A stretch of 24,326 nt of DNA from CALKCV01 sp964609515 (GCA_964609515.1 CAZSTZ010000092.1:1-24326); one strand, 5' to 3'; shown: positions 13,894 to 21,674, counted from the first letter of the stretch. Numbers and translations: made by a program. Notes: generated from the letters alone by a model not told the origin.

Positions 13894-14778
13894 TTACTTT
13901 CGGGCCATGGCTAAAGTCCCCGCCTCTCCATCCAAAACAGCTTCCACCCCTACAGGTAAGGCAGCATTAACGCCATCGTGACCGAAAGGTAAATCCGAAA
14001 CCACGGGCAAACCCAAGTCCCCAAAGCGATCGCGCAAAACCTCCTCTACCGTAAAACTGGGATAATTCGGACGGGCGGAAACGCAACGACTAAAACGCCC
14101 CAAAGCGATACCCTTAACCCCCTGAAACGCCCCCATCATCCGCCAGTGAGTCAGCATTCTATCTAATCGATAGGGAGCTTCTCCCACATCCTCAAAAGCC
14201 AAAATCGCTCCCTCCAGATTTTGATTATACTTAGTACCTAACAAAACGCTCCCTACCGTCAGATTGGCCGGCAGCAAAGTACCGCTCGCTTTACCTCCCC
14301 CCCAACCGACACCCTCTAAAGGAGCCACCGGACGACCTTCGAGCAAATCGAACAGCCGTTGTTGCGACCATTCCGGTTCCGCCGCCAGAGTAGTAAGTAC
14401 CGGTCCGTGAACGCAGAAAACCCCCAACTGGCTAAACGTCCACAGCAAAGCAGTGATATCGGAAAAACCCACCAAGCATTTAAAGTCTGTTTCTACCTTA
14501 TAGGTCCAATTTTCCAGCAAGCGAGTAGAACCGTAACCGCCCCTGGCACAAACTATACCGCGACAGGACTCGTCTTGGAAAGCCTCCTCCAATTGACGGC
14601 AGCGACCTTCGTCCGTACCCGCCAAATAACCCCACTGTTCCTCGTAACCCCCAGCAAATTCGAGGTTGTAACCGCGCGATCGCCAAATCTCAACCCCTTT
14701 ATTAAAATTATCCAATTCCCGCAGGCAACCGCTAGGAGCGATTACCCGCACTAAATCCCCTCGTTTTAGCTCCATCAT
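13894..14778 (-). CDS. S66-family LD-carboxypeptidase (LdcA/MccF-like)
   Basis: This 294-residue serine peptidase is likely cytosolic, as there is no signal peptide. It starts with the family pattern LKRGDLVRVIAPSG. RGGYGSTRLL (79-88) is followed by the nucleophile Ser106 in VGFSDITAL, then HGPV, with the Glu196 (AFEDVGEAPYRLDRML) and His267 (LPFGHDGVNAALPVG) partners of the S66 Ser-Glu-His triad. Family members release D-Ala from tetrapeptide murein fragments during peptidoglycan recycling, or inactivate microcin C-type peptides. The recycling role is more likely for a lone housekeeping copy. Two adjacent ATG codons begin the frame; either could be used. The gene lies 36 bp downstream of the BY-kinase gene on the same strand. 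Confidence 0.93.
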   Translation of the reverse strand: MMELKRGDLVRVIAPSGCLRELDNFNKGVEIWRSRGYNLEFAGGYEEQWGYLAGTDEGRCRQLEEAFQDESCRGIVCARGGYGSTRLLENWTYKVETDFKCLVGFSDITALLWTFSQLGVFCVHGPVLTTLAAEPEWSQQRLFDLLEGRPVAPLEGVGWGGGKASGTLLPANLTVGSVLLGTKYNQNLEGAILAFEDVGEAPYRLDRMLTHWRMMGAFQGVKGIALGRFSRCVSARPNYPSFTVEEVLRDRFGDLGLPVVSDLPFGHDGVNAALPVGVEAVLDGEAGTLAMARK

Positions 14779-14814
14779 AAATCGTTCCTAGTAATCGCAA
14801 AGCGCGATTTTATA

Positions 14815-17001
14815 TTATCTACCAACCCCAGCTCCTATCTGCGGCCTCGCATCCTCTTCCTCCGGTTCTATAACCGAGCCCGTTAAACCCGGATAAGGAA
14901 GTTCTAACTGCTGTAGTTCTGGTTCCACAGCAACAGGAATATCGGCACCGTTAATTATCGCCCCTAACAATCGAGGACCGGATTTAACCGACTCTTCCTC
15001 TTCATCATCCGAGCCCGTTAACTGCTCGATCGCCTCTGCCAACATCCCCGACATCGTATAAAAAGGTCGAGCCACCAACACAATTCCATCCGTCAGCGGT
15101 TCTAAACTAATCGCATCGTTATTGGCGCTCAAAGCAGGAGAGTCGATCGCCACCAAATCGAAACGATGCCTTGCCTCCGCAAGCAGCCGCTGCATTTCGC
15201 TCGATTCGAGAATGGCCGCCGGTCGTCGTATCGGCCCCGGACTGGGGATGACATAAAGATTTTCCACCCCGGGCACCAACCTCATGCAATCGCTCAAATT
15301 ACCGTAATAGCGCAATGGTTCCGCCGCCGAATGAGGGTCCGGAACTACACCCAGAGAGTCAACTTTGGAAGGCGATCGCAAATCTCCTTCTATTAATAAA
15401 GTCCGCTTGCCCGCCCTCGCAGAAGCGATCGCCATATTATACGCGCAAAAACTTTTGCCCTCATTCTTACCCGCACTGGTCAAGACAACGACCTGAGCCG
15501 GCTTCTTCTCTCCCAAACGACGCACCGAAACCCGCAGTTTTTCATAAGATTCCAAATAAGGAGAATCCCGATCCAGCAGCAGCGGCATTTCCTCCTCTTC
15601 TTGCTCGAATACCATCACATCTGGCAATACCCCCAACAAAGGCACCTCTTTTGCTTCCAAAGCTCCTTTCACTTCTTCCCAACTGTAGAACTTGCCCGAG
15701 AGCATTCCCAACACAAAAATCAATCCAGCACCCGCTACAATTCCTCCCAGTCCCCCCACTGCCAACATTAAAGCCATATTCTTCTCTGGCACTTCAATAT
15801 CCCTAGCATAAGCGTACCCAGCAATAGTCAAGTTGCTGATTATTTCTGCTTCCGCCAGTTGGGCTTTGGCCAAAGTGTCCCGCATTCGATCGTAAACGAC
15901 TTTTTTATACTGAAAATCCTTTTGCAGTCGATCCAACTCTAGTTCGAAATTGGGAATGGATATGTATTCCCGTCGCAGTTCCCTTTCTGTTCTCTGGCTG
16001 CTCTCCAGCAGTCGTTCTAACTCTTTTTTCTGCGTTTCTAAACTTATTAGAGTTCCTGCTAACTGCTGCCGCGCCGGATCTAAAGAAGAATCCACTCGAA
16101 TTTTCTGCACTTCCTGAAGCGGTGCCGCTACTCCATTTCCTCCTAACACTTCCCCAGCTCGCTGCTCTAACTGTTGTTCGATAACCTGTTTTTGTCTGCG
16201 CAGCTCTATTACTGGCGGATACTGCTCCCGGTAGTCTAACAACAGACGTTCTAACTCCGATTCTATTTGAAACAGTTGCGTTCTTAATTGTCCTATCATC
16301 GGATCCGCCGCCAAAGCCTGAGCTACATAAGCTTGATCTGCATTTAATCCTAACCGTTCCTCGATACTATTAATTTGAGCGCTGACTCCCTCTAATCTTT
16401 GTTGGAGCTCTCTTTGTTGTTGTTGGCTGCCCGCAATAGCGGCAGGCAAGGCATTAGCACGAGAATTTAACAGCAGCGCCCCTTCTTGTTTTTTGAGTTC
16501 TTCAAAATTTTGTTCTGCTTCTTTAAGTTCTTTCAATGCCTGGGGCAGGCGTTCTTCGACTTCTTCAATAAGCGCTCGCACCCCCGCGCTGTTCATCAAT
16601 TTGCTTTCTTTTACCATCTCTTCCATGATGGCATTCACAGCCGCTTCGGCTTTCTTCCGATCTAGATCTTCATAAGAGACTTGCATTCTTTTTGAATCGA
16701 TCTTAGCTCGTATAAGCCTCTTTGGGTCTATGTTAACCTCCTTTGCGGCATCTTCTATGACTCTGGGAGTTCGGAAAATCTCTAGAGAAGTTTCCTGTGG
16801 GTTGATTTTGGGGGCAAATTCTGAAAAATTTATCGGAGCAAAGTCATACTGAAGAGAGCCTACTGCTTTATATTTGGGAACTTCTACTGGCTGCATTGCC
16901 ACTACTCCCGATACCCCTAAGCCGACAACAACAGTTGCAAATCCTACCCATTTGTATTGGTCTAATGCTATTAAATAACGTTTAATAATTGGTAAAGCCA
17001 T
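14815..17001 (-). CDS. polysaccharide co-polymerase fused to BY-kinase (Wzz-CpsD/Wzc type)
   Basis: This 728-residue inner-membrane protein probably controls chain length and export of exopolysaccharide. A Wzz domain starts with a membrane helix near 18-36. A long periplasmic coiled coil follows (about 115-385, rich in Glu/Gln/Leu heptads), then a second membrane helix at 409-433. The cytosolic ATPase has Walker A SAGKNEGKS (509-517), Walker A' LLIEGDLRSP (535-544) and Walker B LVAID (616-620). BY-kinases usually end in a cluster of several tyrosines that they autophosphorylate. Here the tail after 650 holds only Y703, amid acidic and Pro/Gly-rich sequence. No glycosyltransferase or wza/wzx gene is nearby. 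The Met at 16999-17001 follows directly on a TTGTTAA repeat string. Confidence 0.9.
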   Translation of the reverse strand: MALPIIKRYLIALDQYKWVGFATVVVGLGVSGVVAMQPVEVPKYKAVGSLQYDFAPINFSEFAPKINPQETSLEIFRTPRVIEDAAKEVNIDPKRLIRAKIDSKRMQVSYEDLDRKKAEAAVNAIMEEMVKESKLMNSAGVRALIEEVEERLPQALKELKEAEQNFEELKKQEGALLLNSRANALPAAIAGSQQQQRELQQRLEGVSAQINSIEERLGLNADQAYVAQALAADPMIGQLRTQLFQIESELERLLLDYREQYPPVIELRRQKQVIEQQLEQRAGEVLGGNGVAAPLQEVQKIRVDSSLDPARQQLAGTLISLETQKKELERLLESSQRTERELRREYISIPNFELELDRLQKDFQYKKVVYDRMRDTLAKAQLAEAEIISNLTIAGYAYARDIEVPEKNMALMLAVGGLGGIVAGAGLIFVLGMLSGKFYSWEEVKGALEAKEVPLLGVLPDVMVFEQEEEEMPLLLDRDSPYLESYEKLRVSVRRLGEKKPAQVVVLTSAGKNEGKSFCAYNMAIASARAGKRTLLIEGDLRSPSKVDSLGVVPDPHSAAEPLRYYGNLSDCMRLVPGVENLYVIPSPGPIRRPAAILESSEMQRLLAEARHRFDLVAIDSPALSANNDAISLEPLTDGIVLVARPFYTMSGMLAEAIEQLTGSDDEEEESVKSGPRLLGAIINGADIPVAVEPELQQLELPYPGLTGSVIEPEEEDARPQIGAGVGR

Positions 17002-17050
17002 AGTTAGTTGTTAATTGTTAGTTGTTAGTTGTTAATTGTTAATTGTTAAT
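17002..17050. repeat. heptanucleotide repeat (TTGTTAA/TTGTTAG)
   Basis: Six or seven tandem TTGTTAA/TTGTTAG heptamers fill the whole gap between the 2Fe-2S gene and the BY-kinase start, both on the minus strand. The BY-kinase leader therefore consists of repeat DNA. Confidence 0.85.
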
Positions 17051-17382
17051 TATCCCCAAGAAAAACTTCTATGTATTCTGGGATTGAGCAGGCGATCGAC
17101 AGGTTTGCCCTCCACCAGATGTTGTTCGGCGATCGCCTCCACGTCTTCCGGTTTTACTCGGCAATACCAAATCTCATCCGGCGTGACTCGAACCGTGGGC
17201 CCCGTGCTACACTGTCCCATACAACCGCTGCTAATGATGCTAACATCCTCCATCCGGTCCCCAACCTTTTCAAAGGCTTTCAGCACCTCAACAGCATTAT
17301 TTCGCTGGCAGGATTGGTGTTGGCATACCATTACGCACCGACTTTCGGGTTTTCCTTCCTGTTGGCCCTCTGTTCTTGGCAT
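17050..17382 (-). CDS. thioredoxin-like [2Fe-2S] ferredoxin domain protein
   Basis: The 110-residue protein has the NuoE/Shethna-type thioredoxin-fold ferredoxin pattern: C20-x4-C25 (VCQHQSCQRN) and C54-x3-C58 (SSGCMGQCSTGPTV). These four cysteines bind one [2Fe-2S] cluster. The VTPDEIWYCRVKPEDV segment and the GKPVDRLL ending are usual for this cyanobacterial family, which is annotated only as (2Fe-2S) ferredoxin domain protein. It has no membrane segment and is expected in the cytosol as a small electron carrier. The partner is unknown: no hydrogenase or complex I gene is adjacent. The next minus-strand gene upstream lies far away, so it may be transcribed alone or together with the BY-kinase gene. 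Confidence 0.88.
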   Translation of the reverse strand: MPRTEGQQEGKPESRCVMVCQHQSCQRNNAVEVLKAFEKVGDRMEDVSIISSGCMGQCSTGPTVRVTPDEIWYCRVKPEDVEAIAEQHLVEGKPVDRLLNPRIHRSFSWG

Positions 17383-17464
17383 GGGTCAAATTGCCCTCAA
17401 ATTATCTTCATCTTCTATTTTATCTTCTCCGCCCCACCTTGCAGACAGTTGGGCGATCGCTTGA

Positions 17465-17492
17465 CAATTAACAATTAACAATTAACAATTGA
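17465..17492. repeat. heptanucleotide repeat (ATTAACA type) before the CBS gene
   Basis: Four tandem ATTAACA heptamers sit between two TTGACA hexamers (17461-17466 and 17489-17494), 28 bp before the CBS-protein ATG. The TTGACA boxes could be -35 elements, but no well-spaced TATAAT was found. Confidence 0.7.
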
Positions 17493-17520
17493 CATAAATA
17501 ATCTAATTCGCGAGGTATGA

Positions 17521-17988
17521 ATGGCTAAAACAGTTGGTGACGTAATGAGCTCGGACGTAATCTTGGCCGCCCCAGAAATGCCTTTGAAGGAAGCGATTAA
17601 AATTTTGGCAGAACGACGCATTAGCGGTTTGCCAGTAGTTGATAAGGCAGGTAAATTGGTCGGAATTATTTCTGAAACCGATTTGATGTGGCAAGAAACA
17701 GGAGTAACTCCTCCCCCATACATCATGGTCCTCGATAGCGTTATTTTTTTACAAAATCCCGCTCGTTACGAACAAGAAGTCCATAAAGTTTTGGGGGCAA
17801 CCGTGGGAGAAGTGATGACTAAAAATCCTGTTACTACTAAACCAACTCTACCCCTGGCCTCCGCAGCTCGCCTCATGCACGATCGAGATGTCCATCGCTT
17901 GCCCGTCATCGATCCTGATGGTAAAGTTGTCGGTATTCTTACCCGTGGCGATATTATTCGTGCTATGGCCTCGGAATCCAAAACTTAA
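17521..17988 (+). CDS. CBS-domain pair protein
   Basis: The 155-residue protein is one Bateman module. CBS1 covers about residues 7-60 (VGDVMSSDVILAAPEMPLKE...GLPVVDKAGKLVGIISETDL) and CBS2 about 92-150 (VGEVMTKNPVTTKPTLPLAS...RLPVIDPDGKVVGILTRGDI). A linker of about 30 residues between them (MWQETGVTPPPYIMVLDSVIF...) is typical of stand-alone cyanobacterial and plant CBSX-like proteins. Such modules bind adenosine nucleotides and tune partner enzymes. The partner is unknown. The start is supported by GAGG at 17512-17515. The nblB-like gene follows in the same direction after an STRR string, so the two may be co-transcribed. Confidence 0.93.
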   Translation: MAKTVGDVMSSDVILAAPEMPLKEAIKILAERRISGLPVVDKAGKLVGIISETDLMWQETGVTPPPYIMVLDSVIFLQNPARYEQEVHKVLGATVGEVMTKNPVTTKPTLPLASAARLMHDRDVHRLPVIDPDGKVVGILTRGDIIRAMASESKT

Positions 17989-17989
17989 C

Positions 17990-18040
17990 TATTCCCCATT
18001 CCCCATTCCCCATTACCCATTCCCCATTACCCATTACCAA
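17990..18040. repeat. heptanucleotide repeat (CATTCCC/CATTACC type, STRR)
   Basis: Seven tandem heptamers of CATTCCC/CATTACC fill the gap between the CBS gene and the nblB-like gene. They are the same family as at 961-1007. Confidence 0.85.
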
Positions 18041-18049
18041 TTTTTCATA

Positions 18050-18712
18050 ATGGACATTACCCCAGACTCGGTTCGTCAGTTATTGAGTTCTTCCAATTTA
18101 GGCGATCGCCTCAAAGCAGTAAATCAATTACGCCAACTAACACCCTCCATCGCTTTCGAGATCCTTCAAGTTGCCTGTGGCGACTCCGATACCCGCGTTC
18201 GCTATGCGGCCATCAGTCAGCTTTCTAGTTTGGGTCGAGAAAATTTGGCCCAATCCGAGGAGATTCTGCGCGATCGCCTCCTTCACGACCCCGAACCGGA
18301 TGTCCAAGCTGCCGCCGCCGACTCTTTGGGCGGCCTGCAACTGGCCAATGCTTTTGAGGATTTGCAACAAGTTTATCAAGCTACCCCCGAATGGCTTGTC
18401 AAAATGAGCATCGTTGCTGCTATGGGAGAATTGGGAGAACCTCGCGCTTTTTCTATTTTGGAGGATGCCCTTCAATCCGATAACGAGTTGATTCAAACTA
18501 TGGCTATCAGCGCTTTCGGAGAATTGGGACAGCCACAAGCTATTCCCCTTCTACTTCCTTTTGCCGAGCGTGGAGATTGGCAAATTCGTTTTAAGCTCGT
18601 ACAAGCTCTTTCTCAGTTGGGCGGCCCTGAAGCAAAAGCTACTTTGGATAAATTAACTCAAGATAAGAGCGAACCCGTGGCTAGTGCGGCTAAGATGGCC
18701 ATTAATAACTAA
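18050..18712 (+). CDS. nblB: NblB-like HEAT-repeat protein (phycobilisome degradation)
   Basis: The 220-residue protein starts MDITPDSVRQLLSSSNLGDR and is built of about five HEAT-type helical repeats, for example VRYAAISQLSSLG, VQAAAADSLGGLQ, VKMSIVAAMGELGEP, IQTMAISAFGELGQP and IRFKLVQALSQLGG. Length and opening match NblB, a relative of phycobilin lyases CpcE/CpcF. NblB is needed to break down phycobilisomes under nutrient stress, probably by detaching chromophores. A longer frame from 17888 overlaps the CBS gene and reads through the STRR string as low-complexity residues, so the ATG at 18050 is preferred. Assignment as NblB rather than another HEAT lyase is from remembered similarity. 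Confidence 0.75.
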   Translation: MDITPDSVRQLLSSSNLGDRLKAVNQLRQLTPSIAFEILQVACGDSDTRVRYAAISQLSSLGRENLAQSEEILRDRLLHDPEPDVQAAAADSLGGLQLANAFEDLQQVYQATPEWLVKMSIVAAMGELGEPRAFSILEDALQSDNELIQTMAISAFGELGQPQAIPLLLPFAERGDWQIRFKLVQALSQLGGPEAKATLDKLTQDKSEPVASAAKMAINN

Positions 18713-18797
18713 TGATTTTTGATTGACTGATAATATCCAAGGCAATTCGCTAAAATAAGGGAAAATACTTAATAATCACAATCCAAGCCGAAATCCC

Positions 18798-19016
18798 ATG
18801 TTTTTAAACGAACTAACACCCGTTGTTAAAGAATTAACCCAGCAGCCTACTGCTTTTTTGGGTGGCTTTTTCTCCGGTATCCTCAAACTTAATCTCTACG
18901 AAGATCCGGTCAAAAGCTGGTTAGAAAAAAACGGCGTTAATAGCGAATACACTACTCCCCCAGAAGAACAAAATCAAGACACAAATAGCGGCCCTCAATC
19001 AATTACGATTGAGTAA
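18798..19016 (+). CDS. small conserved cyanobacterial protein of unknown function
   Basis: This 72-residue protein begins MFLNELTPVVKELTQQPTAF. A hydrophobic/Gly stretch FLGGFFSGILKLNL (20-33) and the motif EDPVKSWLEKNG (35-46) follow, then an acidic, Gln-rich tail. The first 46 residues look like a conserved small-protein family of cyanobacteria with no known role. Glycine spacing in the middle could allow a single membrane-associated helix. It follows nblB by 85 bp on the same strand and is followed by a hairpin, so it probably closes this transcription unit. The codon pattern and clear start suggest a real gene. Confidence 0.75.
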   Translation: MFLNELTPVVKELTQQPTAFLGGFFSGILKLNLYEDPVKSWLEKNGVNSEYTTPPEEQNQDTNSGPQSITIE

Positions 19017-19032
19017 TTGCTAATTGTCAATG

Positions 19033-19065
19033 GCTAATTGTTAATTGTTAACGTTAACAATTAGC
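19033..19065. terminator. hairpin terminator built from heptanucleotide repeats
   Basis: GCTAATTGTTAA (19033-19044) pairs perfectly with TTAACAATTAGC (19054-19065), and TTTTGGTTGATTTTT follows. The arms are inverted TTGTTAA heptamers. It lies 17 bp from the end of each converging gene and probably serves the plus strand, perhaps both. Confidence 0.65.
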
Positions 19066-19081
19066 TTTTGGTTGATTTTTA

Positions 19082-19669
19082 TTACCAAATAGTAGATAAG
19101 TCTAAGGTAAAACCGGGTAAAACATTTTCGCCAAATACCGTCTGGGGATTGTCTAATATTTCTACTTTCTGGTTGGGGCGATAAATTTCTACTTGTCGGT
19201 TTTTACGGTTAATTAACCACCCTAACTGCGCCCCATTTTCGATATATTCTTCCATCTTTTCTCGCGTTTTTGCCAGGGTGTCGCTTGGTGACATTAATTC
19301 GACAACAAAATCGGGGCATAAAGGCGCAAATTTGTTTTGTTCTTCGGGAGTTAAAGCATCCCACCGATCCATTTTTACCCAAGAAGAATCTGGTGCAAGT
19401 TTGGCTCCATTGGGAAGTACAAAACAACCGTTAGAATCAAATACTTTACCGAGATTATTTTGGCGGTTCCACGCTCTTAATTGAAAGTTTAAATCGGAGT
19501 TGCGATCGCTGGTAATACTACCTGTTGGCGACATAATAATTAATTCTCCCGTGGCAGTTGTTTCAAATCTTAAATCGTCGTTATTGCAGCATAATTGCCA
19601 GAATTGTTCGTCGGTAAGGTCGATTTTTAATTCTAATCTTGGGGGTAAATAAATTGTCGCGGCTTCCAT
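19082..19669 (-). CDS. Uma2-family (DUF820) nuclease-fold protein
   Basis: The 195-residue protein has the Uma2/DUF820 layout: an N-terminal strand-helix (TDEQFWQLCCNNDDLRFE), GELIIMSPTGS (41-51), APDSSWV (D94), CPDFVVELMSPSDT (D120, E124), REKMEEYIENGAQLGWLIN and RQVEIYRP. Those acidic residues and K138 correspond to a PD-(D/E)XK nuclease-type site. The family is hugely expanded in cyanobacteria, often in dozens of copies per genome. Its biological role is unsettled; mobile-element or defence links have been proposed. The gene is 216 bp away from the restriction operon, on the same strand, but nothing shows they are linked. All key residues look intact. Confidence 0.92.
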   Translation of the reverse strand: MEAATIYLPPRLELKIDLTDEQFWQLCCNNDDLRFETTATGELIIMSPTGSITSDRNSDLNFQLRAWNRQNNLGKVFDSNGCFVLPNGAKLAPDSSWVKMDRWDALTPEEQNKFAPLCPDFVVELMSPSDTLAKTREKMEEYIENGAQLGWLINRKNRQVEIYRPNQKVEILDNPQTVFGENVLPGFTLDLSTIW

Positions 19670-19768
19670 AGTTTTTCCCTCCTAAAAGGCAGTAGTTAAT
19701 ATTTTATAGCAGAAAAAAAGCGATCGCCCCAATTAAAAAATACAAACACCAGTCAATAAACCTCCACT

Positions 19769-19843
19769 GTCATTGCGAGGCGGCGATATTAACGTTAACA
19801 CTTTTGGCAAAATCGACAAGTCAGCCGAAGCAATCTCAATGAC
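19769..19843. repeat. REP-like imperfect inverted repeat (GTCATTGCGAG type)
   Basis: GTCATTGCGAGGCGGC (from 19769) and GCCGAAGCAATCTCAATGAC (19824-19843) are the two imperfectly complementary ends of a repeat seen in many bacterial genomes. The spacer contains TTAACGTTAA. It lies in the gap between the Uma2 and restriction genes, where no gene is seen. Confidence 0.6.
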
Positions 19844-19885
19844 AAGTTGGGGGGGTTCCATAGAAACCGATTAGGTCATACGAAA

Positions 19886-20470
19886 CTAGCTTTCTTCTGC
19901 CGTTACTCCTATAACCAAAACAGGAATATCGATATCTGCCACACCCCTATGCTCTAAGTCCCAAACGAATTGTTCAAAATAAGAAACTCCTGTTGACATC
20001 ATATTTGCAAATTCTTTAATAGGTACTATTTCCACGCCTACATCAATTATGTTTTGGTTGTGAAAAATAGGCATTTTTGCACAGAGATCGTAAACCATAA
20101 AGGCATACTTTCCAAATTGAACTTCCACACCTACCCTGCTTTTAACAAAGTCCATTTCACGATAAGGTCTTTGCTGGTGCGAAGACCTTAAAGGTTGATA
20201 ATTTTCCGTGTAATATTGGGTAGGATATTGACAATAAATTTTTTCTTTATGCCAATCAAACAATCCAAATTCTTGTCTATAAGCAGCATTAAGGGAACTA
20301 GGCTTATATAGCATTTTACCAACCATAGTTTTTTCCTGGCTCATTTTTGTTTTGTGTTCCCTAGCATCTACTCTGGCAATAACATTTTTAACCTCATTTA
20401 ATTCATTACTAAAGTTTTCTTCTATGGCTTCTAAGCCATTGTTAAATGAATATAGACCAGCAATAATCAT
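19886..20470 (-). CDS. BglII/BstYI-like type II restriction endonuclease
   Basis: The 194-residue protein carries D107, E116 and Q118 in MDFVKSRVGVEVQFGKYAFM. This D-x8-E-V-Q arrangement equals the D84/E93/Q95 active site known for BglII. The rest (helical start, ...LFDWHKEKIYC..., IDVGVEIVP) is consistent with a small BamHI-fold nuclease; BstYI is about 203 residues and BglII 223. Such enzymes cut palindromes with a GATC core (AGATCT, RGATCY or GGATCC); the exact site here is unknown. The start overlaps the methyltransferase stop by 4 bp (ATGA), so the two are translationally coupled, methylase first. No controller (C) protein gene is seen. Family assignment rests on the motif spacing. Confidence 0.82.
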   Translation of the reverse strand: MIIAGLYSFNNGLEAIEENFSNELNEVKNVIARVDAREHKTKMSQEKTMVGKMLYKPSSLNAAYRQEFGLFDWHKEKIYCQYPTQYYTENYQPLRSSHQQRPYREMDFVKSRVGVEVQFGKYAFMVYDLCAKMPIFHNQNIIDVGVEIVPIKEFANMMSTGVSYFEQFVWDLEHRGVADIDIPVLVIGVTAEES

Positions 20471-21429
20471 TGATTTTTATTCTCCTCTTCAAACAAGCTC
20501 ATTTGAACGTTATCCTTCCATTCATCGGGAATCTGACTAACCTTTTCTTTCCCCGTAGGAACGTAAACCGGTTTCCCCAAAGGTCTCGTCCGCAAACTTC
20601 CATCGTAATAAGAATTAATCCGCTTTTTCGCTATCTCAATATATTCTAATTCTTTCTCGCTACCCATCGCCCTCCTCTTATTTTTTATCGCCGCAATTAA
20701 AGAAGTACCCGCCCCCGCATAAGGATCTAAAACCCAGTCATCTTCGTTAGTTAAAGCTAAAACGCAACGTTCCACCAATTCCACTGGATATTGACAAGGA
20801 TGATTTGTCTTCTCTGGATGGTTGGATTTAACGTTAGGAATATCCCAAATTCCATCCTCCCAATCTTTAACTACAATTTCCCAAACATCGGAAGGATTTT
20901 TACCCTTTTTATTACCGGAAACTTGACCCTTTTTCGCCCCTTTATAATGTCGCTTTCCCGGATATTTAGAAGGAACTCTAACTGAATCTAAATTAAAGAT
21001 ATAATTATCGCTCTTGCTAAACCAAAGAATAGTTTCGTAACGACCGGAAAATCGTTTTTTGGCGTGCAAACCGTGACCGTAATGCCAAACAATTCGGTTG
21101 CGCAAAAACATATTTAAGTTTTTAAAAATCTCGTAATAAAAAATATCTAAAGGATAGACTTCGCCCTTTTGAATAAAATTACCAACCTGCCAACAAATAC
21201 TGCCATCTTCTCTCAAAACTCGATACAGTTCGCCAATCATTTTTTCTTGAGTTTCCAGATACTTTTCTAAAGCAATTTTTTGCTCGTAATTCTTACCAAT
21301 ATTGTAGGGTGGCGAGGTAACGATTAAGCCAACAGAATTACTGGGTATGGTATCGAGAAAAGCTTCCGCATCCCCCGGATAGAGTATCAAGTCGGCCTCG
21401 GGGTTAAATTCCTCTGGGATGAAATGCAT
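20467..21429 (-). CDS. DNA methyltransferase of the BglII-like restriction system
   Basis: This 320-residue, S-adenosylmethionine-dependent methyltransferase protects host DNA from the linked nuclease. The catalytic motif IV is TSPPYN (38-43) near the N-terminus and the AdoMet-binding motif I, LDPYAGAGT (234-242), is near the C-terminus. This beta-class order and the SPPY form fit N4-cytosine methylases such as those of BamHI and BglII systems, though some N6-adenine enzymes share it. Region 115-205, with QVSGNKKGKNPSD and DGIWDIP, is the probable target-recognition part. The tail (about 275-320) is charged. Upstream lies a TTAACAA string with no clear promoter. It is the first gene of a two-gene operon with the endonuclease. 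Confidence 0.93.
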   Translation of the reverse strand: MHFIPEEFNPEADLILYPGDAEAFLDTIPSNSVGLIVTSPPYNIGKNYEQKIALEKYLETQEKMIGELYRVLREDGSICWQVGNFIQKGEVYPLDIFYYEIFKNLNMFLRNRIVWHYGHGLHAKKRFSGRYETILWFSKSDNYIFNLDSVRVPSKYPGKRHYKGAKKGQVSGNKKGKNPSDVWEIVVKDWEDGIWDIPNVKSNHPEKTNHPCQYPVELVERCVLALTNEDDWVLDPYAGAGTSLIAAIKNKRRAMGSEKELEYIEIAKKRINSYYDGSLRTRPLGKPVYVPTGKEKVSQIPDEWKDNVQMSLFEEENKNQ

Positions 21430-21466
21430 AAATAATTAACAATTAATAATTAACAATTAACAATTA
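21430..21466. repeat. heptanucleotide repeat (TTAACAA type)
   Basis: Four to five ATTAACA/ATTAATA heptamers directly precede the methyltransferase start on its upstream side, forming its whole proximal leader. Confidence 0.8.
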
Positions 21467-21527
21467 GGGCTTGCTGAATAAATAGGGGACAAGGTTTCGG
21501 GGACAAGGCAGACTTGCGGGGACAAGG
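21467..21527. repeat. GGGCTTGCTGAATA end-like sequence and three GGGGACAAGG copies
   Basis: GGGCTTGCTGAATA (21467-21480) looks like a terminal repeat of a cyanobacterial transposable element, but no opposite end is present, so it may be a remnant. Three direct copies of GGGGACAAGG follow at 21485, 21499 and 21518. No gene lies in 21430-21721. Confidence 0.4.
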
Positions 21528-21626
21528 GAGAGGGGCTTGGATTTTGCCAAAAAAATTCTCAAACATAAAACTTATCTAAAGTTTAGAGGGTTCTCCTCAA
21601 AAGCTTCCTTAACATAAAACTATCAA

Positions 21627-21659
21627 GCCATCTTCAAAATGGTCCATTTTGTAGATGGC
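21627..21659 (+). promoter_or_regulatory. strong hairpin in the fbp upstream region
   Basis: GCCATCTTCAAAATGG and CCATTTTGTAGATGGC pair at 15 of 16 positions with almost no loop. It is about 60 bp before the fbp start and 16 bp before a second palindrome. It could be an operator-like inverted repeat, a leader hairpin, or a mobile repeat; no T-run follows. Confidence 0.5.
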
Positions 21660-21674
21660 CATCTAGGCATATTG

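Noticed and set aside
15315..15806. Plus-strand frames opposite the BY-kinase gene
   Set aside because: They are antisense to an intact gene with full Walker motifs and show no domain of their own.
17036..17478. Plus-strand frames opposite the 2Fe-2S gene
   Set aside because: The minus-strand gene has the four cluster cysteines in correct spacing; the plus frames have no family features.
17888..18049. Upstream extension of the nblB-like protein
   Set aside because: It overlaps the CBS gene and translates the ATTCCCC repeats; the ATG at 18050 matches the expected NblB start and length.
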